Source of the DNA: Sphingobacterium endophyticum
GTDB lineage: Bacteria; Bacteroidota; Bacteroidia; Sphingobacteriales; Sphingobacteriaceae
DNA: 64,000 nt
Assembly (NCBI RefSeq): GCF_009733535.1
Contig: NZ_SMMI01000013.1
Location: 62,001-126,000 of the forward strand
Reading direction: 5' to 3'
Positions 1 through 9,400 of the stretch are shown piece by piece. Every line of letters begins with the position of its first letter. Within the stretch, counting starts at the first letter, position 1. The translations under genes and the position numbers were made by a program. Under the pieces are notes generated by a model that was given only the letters and a program-made list of their open reading frames with translations, was not told where the DNA came from and did not search any database.

Positions 1-1
1 A

Positions 2-676
2 ATTGTCACTACAGTCATTTCAACAGGATCTATCAATTCTATGCATGATAGTAGCATGCCTCTATCGGGAATGAATCAAATGTTAGCGATGATGATCAAT
101 GGATTTTATGGAGGTAACGGAGTAGGTTTGTTAAATTTCTTTGTCTACATTATTCTAGCTGTATTTATATCAGGTTTAATGGTTGGCCGAACGCCTGAAT
201 TTTTAGGAAAAAAAGTTGAAGGCAGAGAGATGAAGATTGCAATGCTTGTAGCGCTCCTACATCCATTTTTAATACTGATTGGTACAGCAATAACAGTATC
301 CTTTCCTTCGATAGGTTCTGATACTACAAATGATCCAGGATTTCATGGGTTTTCAGAAATGCTGTATGAATTTACTTCAGCATCAGCAAATAATGGAAGT
401 GGTTTTGAAGGATTAGGAGATAATACATTATGGTGGAACATAAGTACAGGTATTGTCCTTTTATTCAGCAGATTTATACCGATAATAGGGCCAATAGCAA
501 TTGCAGGACTATTATCAGAGAAAAGATTTATTCCCGAAGGATCTGGAACATTAAAAACTGACACCGTCAGTTTTGGCTTCATGGTTTTTGCCGTGATAAT
601 CATTATTGCTGCACTTGCATTTTTCCCTACTCTTACTCTAGGGCCAGTTGCAGAATATTTTTCAATTAAAAAATAA
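2..676 (+). CDS. kdpA: Potassium-transporting ATPase subunit A, C-terminal part
   Basis: This is the 3' part of the K+-channel-like, membrane-embedded subunit of the Kdp P-type ATPase. The reading frame is already open at the left edge, so the gene starts outside the window and no start codon is assigned. An [11 protein letters not shown] segment near the beginning matches a conserved KdpA stretch. It is followed by several hydrophobic segments and a [11 protein letters not shown] stretch typical of the last selectivity-filter region. The stop is 4 bases before the kdpB ATG, so the genes are co-transcribed. The family identification is firm; only the N-terminal portion is missing. Confidence 0.96.
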   Translation: MVTTVISTGSINSMHDSSMPLSGMNQMLAMMINGFYGGNGVGLLNFFVYIILAVFISGLMVGRTPEFLGKKVEGREMKIAMLVALLHPFLILIGTAITVSFPSIGSDTTNDPGFHGFSEMLYEFTSASANNGSGFEGLGDNTLWWNISTGIVLLFSRFIPIIGPIAIAGLLSEKRFIPEGSGTLKTDTVSFGFMVFAVIIIIAALAFFPTLTLGPVAEYFSIKK

Positions 677-680
677 CAAG

Positions 681-2690
681 ATGAAATCAGAAAATCCATT
701 TTTTGATAATGAGCTATTAAAAGCTTCATTCAAGGAATCCTTTATCAAATTGAATCCAAGAATACTGATTCGAAACCCAATCATGTTTACTGTTGAGGTA
801 TGTGCAGGGATTATGGCTGTAGTATGTTTGGCTATATTAATAGGTGATCAATCACAAGGTAGTTTTACATATAATTTTATTGTTTTTTTGGTTTTACTAT
901 TGACTTTATTGTTTGCAAATTTTGCGGAATCAATAGCAGAAGCAAGAGGAAAAGCACAGGCAGATAGTTTACGAAAAACAAGAGAAGAAACCCCTGCTAA
1001 ATTAAAGGATGGAAGGACAATATCTTCATCAGAACTTAATAAAGGCGATGAATTTATCTGTGTATCAGGAGATATAATAGCGAGTGATGGAGAGATCATT
1101 GAAGGATTGGCAACGATTGATGAAAGTGCAATTACGGGGGAATCTGCGCCAGTAATAAGAGAGGCTGGAGGTGATCGAAGTTCCGTTACCGGAGGCACAA
1201 AAGTCCTTTCGGACCGGATTATAGTGAAAGTTACAGCGGCATCTGGTGAAAGTTTTTTGGATAAAATGATTTCCTTAGTGGAAGGCGCAAAGCGTCAGAA
1301 AACACCTAATGAAATTGCCTTAACAATTCTGCTTTCTGGATTTACTTTGGTCTTTATCATAGTATGTGTGACCTTAAAACCATTTGCAGATTATTCCAAT
1401 GTTTCAATTAGCATAGCGGCCCTGATTTCATTATTTGTATGTCTTATTCCTACTACGATTGGGGGACTATTATCTGCGATAGGAATTGCCGGAATGGATA
1501 GAGCATTAAGAGCGAATGTTTTGACAAAATCTGGTCGAGCAGTAGAAACTGCAGGAGATATCGATGTATTACTTTTGGATAAAACAGGAACGATAACCAT
1601 AGGTAATAGAAAAGCAACCAAATTTCATTCGATATCAAACGTTGATTCTATAGAATTAATAAAAGCAGCAAGTTTATGTTCCCTGTATGATGAGACCCCA
1701 GAAGGAAAATCCATAATTGAACTTTCGGGATTAGGTAAATCTTCTTTTGCATTAGAGCAATCGAAGGTCATAAAGTTTATTGCAGAAACGAGATGTTCTG
1801 GGATAGATATCTCAAGTCAGAGGATTCGCAAAGGAGCCACCGATTCCATAAAAAGCTTGGTAGAGTCTGCGGGGAATATATTTCCAGAAGAATTGAAGAG
1901 CATCGTAGAGGAAATTTCCGGTAATGGCGGAACACCATTAGTTGTGTCTGTAAATGAAAAGGCTTTAGGAGCAGTTGAATTGCAGGATATTGTAAAACCA
2001 GGTATAAAAGAACGATTTGAAAGGTTGAGAAAAATGGGTATTAAAACGGTGATGGTGACTGGTGACAATCCATTAACTGCGAAGTATATAGCGAATAAGG
2101 CTGGAGTTGACGACTTTATTGCAGAAGCAAAACCGGAGGATAAAATGAATTACATCCGAAAAGAGCAAGAAGAAGGGAAATTAGTTGCGATGATGGGTGA
2201 TGGAACGAATGACGCTCCAGCATTGGCACAGGCGGATGTGGGCGTAGCGATGAATAGTGGGACCCAAGCGGCAAAAGAGGCTGGAAATATGGTTGACCTT
2301 GATAATGACCCAACAAAATTAATTGAGGTTGTTGAAATTGGGAAACAGCTATTAATGACACGAGGAACCTTAACGACCTTTAGTATAGCAAATGATGTTG
2401 CTAAATATTTTGCCATCATTCCGGCCTTATTTGTTGCGTTTATTCCGGCATTATCTCCATTAAATGTTATGAAATTGCACAGTCCAGAATCGGCTATTTT
2501 ATCTGCAATTATTTTCAATGCAATTTTAATTCCGTTTCTCATACCATTGGCGCTTAAAGGGGTGACCTATAAACCCATTGGAGCAACAGCCTTGTTAAGG
2601 AGGAATATAATGATTTATGGTTTTGGAGGTTTGATCATTCCCTTTATAGGAATCAAAATTATTGATTTGATTATTACATTATTTATTTAA
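681..2690 (+). CDS. kdpB: Potassium-transporting ATPase ATP-binding subunit B
   Basis: Catalytic P-type ATPase subunit that is phosphorylated during K+ import. With the start at ATG 681 (4 bases after the kdpA stop) the protein is about 669 residues, normal for KdpB. An upstream in-frame start at 648 would lie inside kdpA and is not preferred. Visible motifs are TGES of the actuator domain near residue 152, DKTGT with the phosphorylated Asp near residue 300, and [11 protein letters not shown] of the phosphorylation domain near residue 505. Transmembrane helices lie at the N-terminus, before the P-loop region and at the C-terminus. kdpC follows after 4 bases. Confidence 0.98.
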   Translation: MKSENPFFDNELLKASFKESFIKLNPRILIRNPIMFTVEVCAGIMAVVCLAILIGDQSQGSFTYNFIVFLVLLLTLLFANFAESIAEARGKAQADSLRKTREETPAKLKDGRTISSSELNKGDEFICVSGDIIASDGEIIEGLATIDESAITGESAPVIREAGGDRSSVTGGTKVLSDRIIVKVTAASGESFLDKMISLVEGAKRQKTPNEIALTILLSGFTLVFIIVCVTLKPFADYSNVSISIAALISLFVCLIPTTIGGLLSAIGIAGMDRALRANVLTKSGRAVETAGDIDVLLLDKTGTITIGNRKATKFHSISNVDSIELIKAASLCSLYDETPEGKSIIELSGLGKSSFALEQSKVIKFIAETRCSGIDISSQRIRKGATDSIKSLVESAGNIFPEELKSIVEEISGNGGTPLVVSVNEKALGAVELQDIVKPGIKERFERLRKMGIKTVMVTGDNPLTAKYIANKAGVDDFIAEAKPEDKMNYIRKEQEEGKLVAMMGDGTNDAPALAQADVGVAMNSGTQAAKEAGNMVDLDNDPTKLIEVVEIGKQLLMTRGTLTTFSIANDVAKYFAIIPALFVAFIPALSPLNVMKLHSPESAILSAIIFNAILIPFLIPLALKGVTYKPIGATALLRRNIMIYGFGGLIIPFIGIKIIDLIITLFI

Positions 2691-2694
2691 AAAA

Positions 2695-3282
2695 ATGAGA
2701 GCACATATAATACCGGCGATAAAATTGAGTCTATATTCCTTTTTATTATTAGGGGTCATTTATCCATTTATTATTTTGGCAATTGCACAGATAAGTCCAA
2801 ATCAAGGTAAAGGTTTATTAATTGAATCAGGAGGAAGAACGTATTATAAAAATATTGGACAGAATTTTACGTTAGATGGATATTTTTGGTCACGTCCATC
2901 TGCAGTTGACTATAATGCAGCTGGTTCTGGTGGGAGTAATCTATCGAGTAGCAACCCTGAATATATAGCCGGAGTGAAAGCAAGGATAGATAATTTTTTA
3001 ACCAAAAACCCTGATGTTGAATTGGGAGAAGTTCCCTCAGAGCTTGTAACAGCTAGTGGAAGTGGATTGGATCCTCATCTTTCAGTATCGTCTTTGGTTA
3101 TTCAAGTTCCTCGGATATCAAAAGTTCGGGGATTGGCGGAGAAGGATATTTTTGAATTAATTGATAAAACAACTGAAAAGCCATTGTGGGGATTGTTTGG
3201 TCCGGAAAAAATTAATGTATTAGAACTAAATATACGATTGGATCAATTTTCTAAGGAGAAGGGAGTGAGGTATGCTAAGTAA
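2695..3282 (+). CDS. kdpC: Potassium-transporting ATPase subunit C
   Basis: KdpC subunit of the Kdp pump, 195 residues. It has a single N-terminal transmembrane helix (about residues 10-30) followed by a soluble periplasmic domain. The segment FWSRPSAVDYNAAGSGGSNL (about residues 63-82) is the family hallmark, and DPHLS follows near residue 122. The gene sits 4 bases behind kdpB and its last 11 bases overlap the next gene, so translation is probably coupled. Length and motifs are normal and nothing suggests damage. Confidence 0.97.
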   Translation: MRAHIIPAIKLSLYSFLLLGVIYPFIILAIAQISPNQGKGLLIESGGRTYYKNIGQNFTLDGYFWSRPSAVDYNAAGSGGSNLSSSNPEYIAGVKARIDNFLTKNPDVELGEVPSELVTASGSGLDPHLSVSSLVIQVPRISKVRGLAEKDIFELIDKTTEKPLWGLFGPEKINVLELNIRLDQFSKEKGVRYAK

Positions 3283-4348
3283 ATGGTTTTATAGTATGAG
3301 TTTTATTGTAGGTTTCGGGATAGCTGAAGGGCAAGAAATAAAGGATTCTGTGAGTGGTAAAATAGGTATAACAGGATACGTTGAGACTTATTATAGTTAT
3401 GATTTAAATAGTTCTGAAAGGCATAATAAACCATCATTTATTTATAGTCATCATAGGACAAATGAATTTTCCGTTAATATGGCTATGTTAAGTGCAAAAT
3501 ATCGTTATGAATGGGTGCGAAGTGATTTAAGTATGGCTGTAGGGAGTTATATGAATGCCAATTATGTCAATGAAGAGGGAGTTTGGAAAAATGTTTATGA
3601 AGCAAATTTGGGTTTTAAATTGATGAAGAAGCAGAATTTATGGCTGGACATAGGAGTATTACCCTCTCATATAGGTGGCGAGAGTGCTATTTCTATAAAC
3701 AATATAAGTTTGACACGGAGTTTATCGGCAGAAAATTCACCTTATTTTGAGACGGGTGCAAGGTTGTCATATACATCGGAAAATGGCAGACTTTATATTT
3801 CTGTTCTGGCCTTAAATGGTTGGCAGAGGATACAACTTCCCAATACAATTAGGAAGTTATCTTTTGGAGAACAAATTCAATATAAGCCAAATGAATCTAT
3901 TATTCTTAATAGTAGTTTATATATTGGGGATGAGGGTCAGGATAGTACAAGATTGTTTCATGACTTTTATGCTCAACTTAACTTAAATAAGAAGCTGAAT
4001 ATTTTGGTAAACATAGATTATGGACTCCAAAAACAACCATCTATAGATAGAACAAATATTTGGTGGAATACAGGTATTCAGAGTAGTTATTTAATTAATT
4101 CAAGGATTAAATTAAATGGGAGGTTTGAATATTTTGGAGATGATGATGGAGTAATATTTGGTCAATTTGAGAATAAAGGTGTAAATATGTATGGGTATTC
4201 AGGCGGGATAGATTTCGAAATTTACAAGGGTTTGATTTTTAGGACGGAATTTAGAAAACTAAAATCCTGCTATTCCCTTATTGAATATGAAGAAGGAAAT
4301 CGGAGGGATTTTACCTCCATTACTACATCATTAGGGTATCAGTTTTAA
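3272..4348 (+). CDS. Kdp-operon outer-membrane beta-barrel (porin-like) protein
   Basis: A 358-residue protein with an N-terminal signal peptide ending near residues 19-21 (GIAEGQ). The rest alternates aromatic and polar residues as in an outer-membrane barrel and ends in an aromatic residue (SLGYQF). Several GxxxY/W strand patterns are visible and no soluble enzymatic motif is seen. It resembles the BBP2/OmpL-like porin group (family call inferred). The gene overlaps kdpC by 11 bases and is followed 10 bases later by the KdpD-like gene, so it is an integral operon member. The likely role is passage of K+ across the outer membrane or envelope support of Kdp; this is inference from position. 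Confidence 0.8.
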   Translation: MLSKWFYSMSFIVGFGIAEGQEIKDSVSGKIGITGYVETYYSYDLNSSERHNKPSFIYSHHRTNEFSVNMAMLSAKYRYEWVRSDLSMAVGSYMNANYVNEEGVWKNVYEANLGFKLMKKQNLWLDIGVLPSHIGGESAISINNISLTRSLSAENSPYFETGARLSYTSENGRLYISVLALNGWQRIQLPNTIRKLSFGEQIQYKPNESIILNSSLYIGDEGQDSTRLFHDFYAQLNLNKKLNILVNIDYGLQKQPSIDRTNIWWNTGIQSSYLINSRIKLNGRFEYFGDDDGVIFGQFENKGVNMYGYSGGIDFEIYKGLIFRTEFRKLKSCYSLIEYEEGNRRDFTSITTSLGYQF

Positions 4349-4358
4349 ATATTTAGTC

Positions 4359-5483
4359 ATGGAATTTCAACGGAAATCTGCTGAGCATTTTTTAGAACTT
4401 ATTAAGCAATCTAGACGTGGTAAGTTTAAAATATATTTAGGAATGTGCGCTGGAGTTGGGAAAACCTATAGAATGCTTCAAGAGTCTCATGATTTGATAA
4501 GAAATGGTATTGATGTTGAAATTGCATACGTGGAAACTCATGGTCGTAGAGAGACAATTCAAAAATTGACAGGTTTACCATTACTACCCAGGAAAAAAAT
4601 ATATTATAAAGGGAATGAATTAGAAGATTTAGATGTTGACTTGGTATTACAGCGTCGACCTGAAGTCGTCATTGTTGATGAATTGGCCCATACGAATGTT
4701 CCTGGCAGTAAAAATGAGAAAAGATGGCAAGACGTCGTGGAGATTTTGGAGGCTGGAATCAATGTAATATCAGCTGTAAATATTCAACATTTAGAGGGGT
4801 TGCAGGCAGAAATAGGAGATTTACTTTCAGTACCAATAAACGAAAGAATACCTGATCAGGTTCTACAAAAGGCAGACGAGTTACTATTTGTTGATTTATC
4901 AGTTGAAGATTTAATAAATAGATTGAAGGAAGGAAAGATATACTCGTCAGAAAAAATTGAAACTGCATTAAGGAATTTTTTTCAACCTGAGCAGCTTTTA
5001 TTTTTACGAGAGTTGGCGATCAAGGAAGTTGCAGTACATGCAATTAAAAAACATGAAAATGGTTCATATTCAGATTCAAGACGGAGGTCAGAGCGATTCA
5101 TGATATGTATTGGCACAAATGAGCAAAAAGCGAAACGATTGATCCGTAAAACTTCCAGACTAGCTAGCTTTTATCAAGCAGATTGGTTTGTATTATATAT
5201 TCAGACACCTAGAGAAAGAATGGATAAAATCCCTTTAGATAAACAGCGACATTTGATTAATAATTTTAAATTGGCAACGGAATTAGGGGGACAAGTTATT
5301 CAGGTTCAAAGCCAAGACATACCTTCAAATATAGTTAGCCAAGTAATAAGTAAAAAAATTACAACATTATGTATTGGTCGTCCACGAATATCTTTCTTGA
5401 GGGTAATTTGGTCGGTAAGTATTTTTCATCGCTTAATTAAGAAGTTGGATAAAATTGAGGTTGATTTAATTGTATTATCATGA
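4359..5483 (+). CDS. KdpD-type sensor protein lacking a kinase domain
   Basis: The 374-residue protein corresponds to the N-terminal cytoplasmic half of KdpD. It carries the KdpD domain with Walker A GMCAGVGKT (about residues 29-37) and the DELAHTN stretch typical of the domain near residue 110, then a universal-stress-protein-like domain (about 245-374). The four transmembrane helices and kinase domains of the Escherichia coli protein are absent. The stop overlaps the ATG of the next gene, which encodes a histidine kinase, so sensor and kinase functions look split between two coupled genes. No KdpE-like regulator lies downstream; it may be upstream of the window. Confidence 0.9.
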   Translation: MEFQRKSAEHFLELIKQSRRGKFKIYLGMCAGVGKTYRMLQESHDLIRNGIDVEIAYVETHGRRETIQKLTGLPLLPRKKIYYKGNELEDLDVDLVLQRRPEVVIVDELAHTNVPGSKNEKRWQDVVEILEAGINVISAVNIQHLEGLQAEIGDLLSVPINERIPDQVLQKADELLFVDLSVEDLINRLKEGKIYSSEKIETALRNFFQPEQLLFLRELAIKEVAVHAIKKHENGSYSDSRRRSERFMICIGTNEQKAKRLIRKTSRLASFYQADWFVLYIQTPRERMDKIPLDKQRHLINNFKLATELGGQVIQVQSQDIPSNIVSQVISKKITTLCIGRPRISFLRVIWSVSIFHRLIKKLDKIEVDLIVLS

Positions 5484-7192
5484 AAATTAAAACGAAGTTA
5501 TATTTAGGGATTGGGTTATTGTTTTTGATGATATTGATCCTCGCATCGGTTAGTACCTTGTTTTTAAATTCTTTAAAGAAAGATACGGAAAATGTATTGG
5601 CCGCTAATTATAATTCAATTGAATATGCTAGGAATATGTTGAGGGCATCAGACCAGATTAATTCGGATAAGGAGTCACTTAATGAATTAGAGTCAAATTT
5701 TAATAAGCAAAAATTAAATGTTACTGAGAAAGGAGAGGAAGGAATTACAGATCAACTTTCAATTAGTTTAGCAAAATTGAAAGAAAATCCAAATGATTTA
5801 GGTGCAGTTACAGCATTCAGATCAGATTTAGTGAGGCTAATGACAGTAAATATGGAAGCAATCGTTAAGAAGAGTGATCATGCTAAAGAAATGGGAAATC
5901 ATGCATTTGTGTGGATTTCAATCATTGGGGCATTATGTTTTTTAATAAGTTTTGTACTATTTGTTAATTTGCCAAATAACATTGCTAATCCTATAAAAAA
6001 ATTGTCCGAAAGCATTGGGGAAATTTCATTGCAGAATTATCATCAGCGATTATTTTTTGAAGGAAAGAGTGAATTTGCTGATTTGGCCAGGTCATTTAAT
6101 ATAATGGCAGAGAGATTACAAGAATATTCAAACAGTAAATTAGATGAGATTTTAGAAGAGAAAAAGCGGGTCGAAACATTAATAAACAGCATGCATGACC
6201 CGGTAATAGGGCTAGATGAAAATAATAATTTGATTTTTATTAATGATGAAGCTTTATTAGTTGCAGGATTAAAAAGATCTGAACTCATAAATTCTAACAT
6301 ACAAGATATATTAAATCAAAATGATTTATTGAGAAATGTTTTGAACTTAAATGGGTCTGATTCAACGATGAAGATTTTTTCAAATAATAAAGAAAGTTAT
6401 TTTGAAAAGCAGATTATTCCTATGGAAATTACCCCTACAGGAGAGTTTGAAAGTCAGAAAATTGGAGAGGTTATAGTTCTAAGAGATGTAACCATGTATA
6501 AGGAATTAGATGTAGCAAAAACAAATTTTATTGCTACAGTTTCTCATGAATTGAGAACACCAATTGCATCCATACAATTAAGTTCAGAGATATTGAAGCA
6601 TCCTCGGACAGGAACATTGACAGGTGAGCAGAAGAAATTATTAGAAGGAATAGAAGAGGATAGTTTTAGGCTTTTAAAAATTACGAGCGAGTTATTAAAT
6701 ATTTCCCAGGTTGAAACAGGAAATATTAAATTATACTCTCAAATTTCAAACCCAGAGCCAATCATTGAATATGCATTAAATTCTACACGGATGCAAGCTG
6801 AACAAAAACATATAGATATACAAACTTCAATTGGAGAAAACCTGCCAAAAGTTTATGTTGATGAAGAAAAAACAGCGTGGGTATTAACAAATTTTATAAC
6901 AAATGCCATTCGATATTCACCAATAAACAGTGAAATTTTAGTGAATGTTAGGAAAGAGCATGATTTTTTAATATTTTCTGTTCAAGATCATGGGAAAGGA
7001 ATAGATTCAGCGTATAAGAAAAAGGTATTTGACCGGTATTTTCAAATTCCAGGAAGTTTAAGGAGTGGTACAGGATTAGGCTTGTCAATTTCTAAAGAAT
7101 TTATTGAAAACCAAGGCGGAAAAATAGGGGTTGAAAGCGAATTGGGTATTGGGAGTACCTTTTATTTCCGTTTACCTATCGTGAATGCCTAA
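5480..7192 (+). CDS. Membrane histidine kinase of the kdp operon
   Basis: 570-residue sensor kinase. The order is a transmembrane helix at about 7-30, a periplasmic segment of roughly 110 residues, a second helix near 143-165, HAMP (about 166-220), PAS (about 235-335), HisKA with the phospho-acceptor His356 in VSHELRTP, and a HATPase domain with an NFITNAIRYS N-box and GTGLGLSIS G-box. The ATG overlaps the stop of the KdpD-type sensor gene (ATGA), so the two are translationally coupled. Together they would replace a full-length KdpD. Its last 4 bases overlap the stop of the convergent gene. The signal sensed is probably K+ limitation or turgor, inferred from context. Confidence 0.9.
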   Translation: MKIKTKLYLGIGLLFLMILILASVSTLFLNSLKKDTENVLAANYNSIEYARNMLRASDQINSDKESLNELESNFNKQKLNVTEKGEEGITDQLSISLAKLKENPNDLGAVTAFRSDLVRLMTVNMEAIVKKSDHAKEMGNHAFVWISIIGALCFLISFVLFVNLPNNIANPIKKLSESIGEISLQNYHQRLFFEGKSEFADLARSFNIMAERLQEYSNSKLDEILEEKKRVETLINSMHDPVIGLDENNNLIFINDEALLVAGLKRSELINSNIQDILNQNDLLRNVLNLNGSDSTMKIFSNNKESYFEKQIIPMEITPTGEFESQKIGEVIVLRDVTMYKELDVAKTNFIATVSHELRTPIASIQLSSEILKHPRTGTLTGEQKKLLEGIEEDSFRLLKITSELLNISQVETGNIKLYSQISNPEPIIEYALNSTRMQAEQKHIDIQTSIGENLPKVYVDEEKTAWVLTNFITNAIRYSPINSEILVNVRKEHDFLIFSVQDHGKGIDSAYKKKVFDRYFQIPGSLRSGTGLGLSISKEFIENQGGKIGVESELGIGSTFYFRLPIVNA

Positions 7193-7500
7193 TCAATAAT
7201 GTAGGTTTCAAAATGTGTTACAAACTCTTCAAACTCCAATAAGAATTTTTTATCTTCCTTATAATATCTAGCTTTTTCAAATTTCTCACCTGCAAATTCT
7301 TGGATACTTTCATAAGAATTCCATTCTGTAACAGTCATAAAATGGCAGATATCATGGTCAATTCTTCTTAGGACTTTTGTGGACAAATTGCCCTTAATAC
7401 TTCTGTAATCTTTTATTCCCGTTTCAAAAAGATAGTTTAAATATGCATCTGCATCTTCTTTTTTTGTTATTCCATGCCAAATCCTAGTTATTATTTTCAT
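7189..7500 (-). CDS. Small ABM-like (antibiotic biosynthesis monooxygenase fold) protein
   Basis: 103-residue cytoplasmic protein without signal or membrane segment. The pattern, an N-terminal MKIITRIWHG strand, a central VTEWNSYESIQEFAG segment and a C-terminal FETYIID, fits the dimeric alpha/beta-barrel ABM family. Members range from true monooxygenases to heme-degrading or unknown proteins, and no specific substrate can be read. The stop codon overlaps that of the kdp histidine kinase on the other strand by 4 bases, so transcription converges. ATG at 7500; upstream is non-coding. Confidence 0.65.
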   Translation of the reverse strand: MKIITRIWHGITKKEDADAYLNYLFETGIKDYRSIKGNLSTKVLRRIDHDICHFMTVTEWNSYESIQEFAGEKFEKARYYKEDKKFLLEFEEFVTHFETYIID

Positions 7501-7929
7501 GCCTTGAAAGTTAGGTTCAAATTATTAACATGTTCTAATTTAACAATAAAAAAATTGAACAACATTTTTTCAATTGAAAAAGCAGTTTTAAAAGGGGCAT
7601 TTATTGTTGAAATCCTCTATTACCAAGCATCATTTTCTTGTTAAATCCCTATCAAAACTGATAAAATTAGCCTTAAAAAAATTCTGCAATTTCATAGAGG
7701 TTATTAAATAATTGTTAATTGAATTTTAAATTAAGTGTATAGCAAAAATATATGGATGTATCATATGGTGGGGGTATAATTAGCAGATCAGGCTCTAAAG
7801 ACTAAGCTAAAATTTTTAATTTTTTTTGAATAATTAACCAATAATTTATGGGTTGAAGTGTCGTGTAATTGGATTACTTCATAACTGAATATATTAAATA
7901 ATAAGAATAAATGTAATATTTCTATGCTA
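7501..7929. other. Intergenic region without visible gene
   Basis: AT-rich spacer between the leftward ABM-like gene and the rightward OmpA-type pseudogene. No open frame with a credible start, no tRNA and no strong terminator hairpin was found. It presumably contains both promoters; only the box at 7930-7937 is recognisable. Confidence 0.5.
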
Positions 7930-7937
7930 TAAGTTTG
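7930..7937 (+). promoter_or_regulatory. Candidate -7 box TAAGTTTG
   Basis: The octamer matches the Bacteroidota -7 consensus TAnnTTTG exactly and lies 33 bases before the ATG at 7971. No TTG is seen at the expected -33 spacing. If real, transcription would start after the in-frame TTG at 7935, excluding that codon as a translation start. Confidence 0.4.
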
Positions 7938-7970
7938 CATCGGTATTTGATAACAATTTATTATTATTTA

Positions 7971-9182
7971 ATGTTTAAATCATTAACTAAAATGAAGGGA
8001 TTGACGGTTAGTCTTTTCATTCTTTCAGGAGTTCAGTGTTCATTCGCTCAAGAGATTGAGATTAAGAAAGATACGCTAGTAGTCCAAAGTAAGGATCCTT
8101 CGCAGTTGATCCTCAATCCATTTAAGGACAATTGGTTTATCACCGTTGGTGCTGGGGTTCAGCACTATTTTGGTGATCACAACAGGCAGGCAAAGGTCGT
8201 CGAATTAATTACACCTTATTTTGGATTTAACGTTGGGAAGTGGTTTTCTCCAAATATTGGAGTCCGAGCTGGAGTAGGCGGATTTTCAATCAATGGATTA
8301 ACACAAAATAATGCTCATTCTGAAGACGAGGTTTATGATGCCTCTCAAGGTTAGGAAATTGAAAAGTTCAATTATTATCATCTGAGTGGAGATGTTATGT
8401 ATAATGTGAGCAATTTAATTGCTGGCTACAAAGAGAATCGGATTTATAATTTAAGTCCTTATGTTGGATTGGGATGGATGGTTGCTACAGACGAACCAAT
8501 TGCGAAAGAAATAAGTGCAAATATAGGATTATATAATTCCTTCAAGGTTTCAGATGGATTAGATGTTGTTTTGGATTTACGAGGAGCAATGGTGAATGAC
8601 CGGTTTGATGGGGAATTAGGCAAGCGAAAATATGAAGGGGTATTATCTGCAATGGCTGGTGTGACCTATAAATTTAAGAGAAGGAATTGGGAAGGTCCGA
8701 AAACCAGGATTATAAAATATGATGAAGAACAACTAAGAAATCTAATAGCTCGTGTTGAAGAATTGTCTAATGATAATGAATCATTAAAGAAGCAGTTGGA
8801 AAATGCAAAAAGTCAAACAATAACCGATATACAAGTTGAAAATAAAGTATTAGCGGCACCAGTTTTAGTTACTTTTCCAATCAATCAAAGTGAAGTACCA
8901 AGAGAAACTAGGGTTAATTTAGGATTTTTTGCAAAAGTAATCAAAACAGGCAGTCCTGATATCGTATATAAAATTACTGGATATGCTGACATGGGAACTG
9001 GAACTGAAAAAATTAACGAAGAGTTGAGCAAAAAGAGAGCTCAAGCTGTTTACAATATCCTAGTAAATGAATTTGGTATATCAGCATCCCAATTGAGAGT
9101 AGTTCATGCCGGTGGTGTTGAGAATATGTTCTATGATGACCCAAGATTAAGTAGGGCAGTAATTACCATGGCGGAACAATAA
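7971..9182 (+). pseudogene. OmpA-family outer-membrane protein interrupted by in-frame TAG
   Basis: One reading frame encodes signal peptide, barrel domain and C-terminal OmpA peptidoglycan-binding domain, but a TAG at 8352-8354 interrupts it; the frame itself is not shifted. The first part (from ATG 7971) has a signal peptide ending CSFAQ. After the stop the frame continues through SPYVGLGWM, a coiled-coil-like linker near 8740-8810, and an OmpA-like domain with ITGYADMGTGTEK and KKRAQAVYNIL. The intact paralogue at 11571 shares YFGDH, KFNY, LIPYVG/LSPYVG and FDGE, and has Leu where this gene has TAG, so one base change (TTG to TAG) explains the break. The product would be truncated after about 127 residues unless the stop is read through. 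Confidence 0.85.
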
Positions 9183-9197
9183 AATCTAATAAAAATC

Positions 9198-9380
9198 ATG
9201 AGAAATAAAGGAAAAATTAAATACTCTGCTCCACGCATAGTTGAGTTTTGTATTGAACTTGAGCAAGGTATTTTGGCTTCATCAGCAACTTTTACACCAG
9301 GAAATGGTACAGATGGAAATTCATATCCATCGGTAGAATCTTGGTATGATGATACAGAACGTCAAGAAATGGATCTATAA
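9198..9380 (+). CDS. Small 60-residue peptide with ELEQGIL motif, adhesin-associated
   Basis: Short protein beginning MRNKGKIKYSAPRIVEF, followed by the conserved-looking ELEQGILASSA segment and then a polar, Gly/Ser/Asn/Asp/Glu-rich tail. It has no signal peptide or membrane helix. Short proteins of this layout (Pro near the N-terminus, E-x-x-x-GI-x-x-x-SA in the middle) occur beside fimbrillin-type lipoproteins in Bacteroidota; that is family recollection and could not be checked. It lies 15 bases after the OmpA-type frame and 20 bases before the lipoprotein gene, so all three look co-transcribed. Function unknown; the leader-plus-tail layout would suit a processed peptide. Confidence 0.65.
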   Translation: MRNKGKIKYSAPRIVEFCIELEQGILASSATFTPGNGTDGNSYPSVESWYDDTERQEMDL

Positions 9381-9400
9381 AATCATATAAAACATTCATA

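Noticed and set aside
648..680. Longer KdpB reading frame starting at 648
   Set aside because: It would begin inside kdpA; ATG 681 directly after the kdpA stop gives the usual N-terminus.
2116..2542. Antisense open frames within kdpB and other long genes
   Set aside because: They mirror the codon pattern of the real genes; no start context or family resemblance.
8397..9182. Separate gene beginning at ATG 8397
   Set aside because: It continues the same frame as the part before the TAG, begins inside a conserved barrel strand and has no signal peptide; treated as the rear of one interrupted gene.
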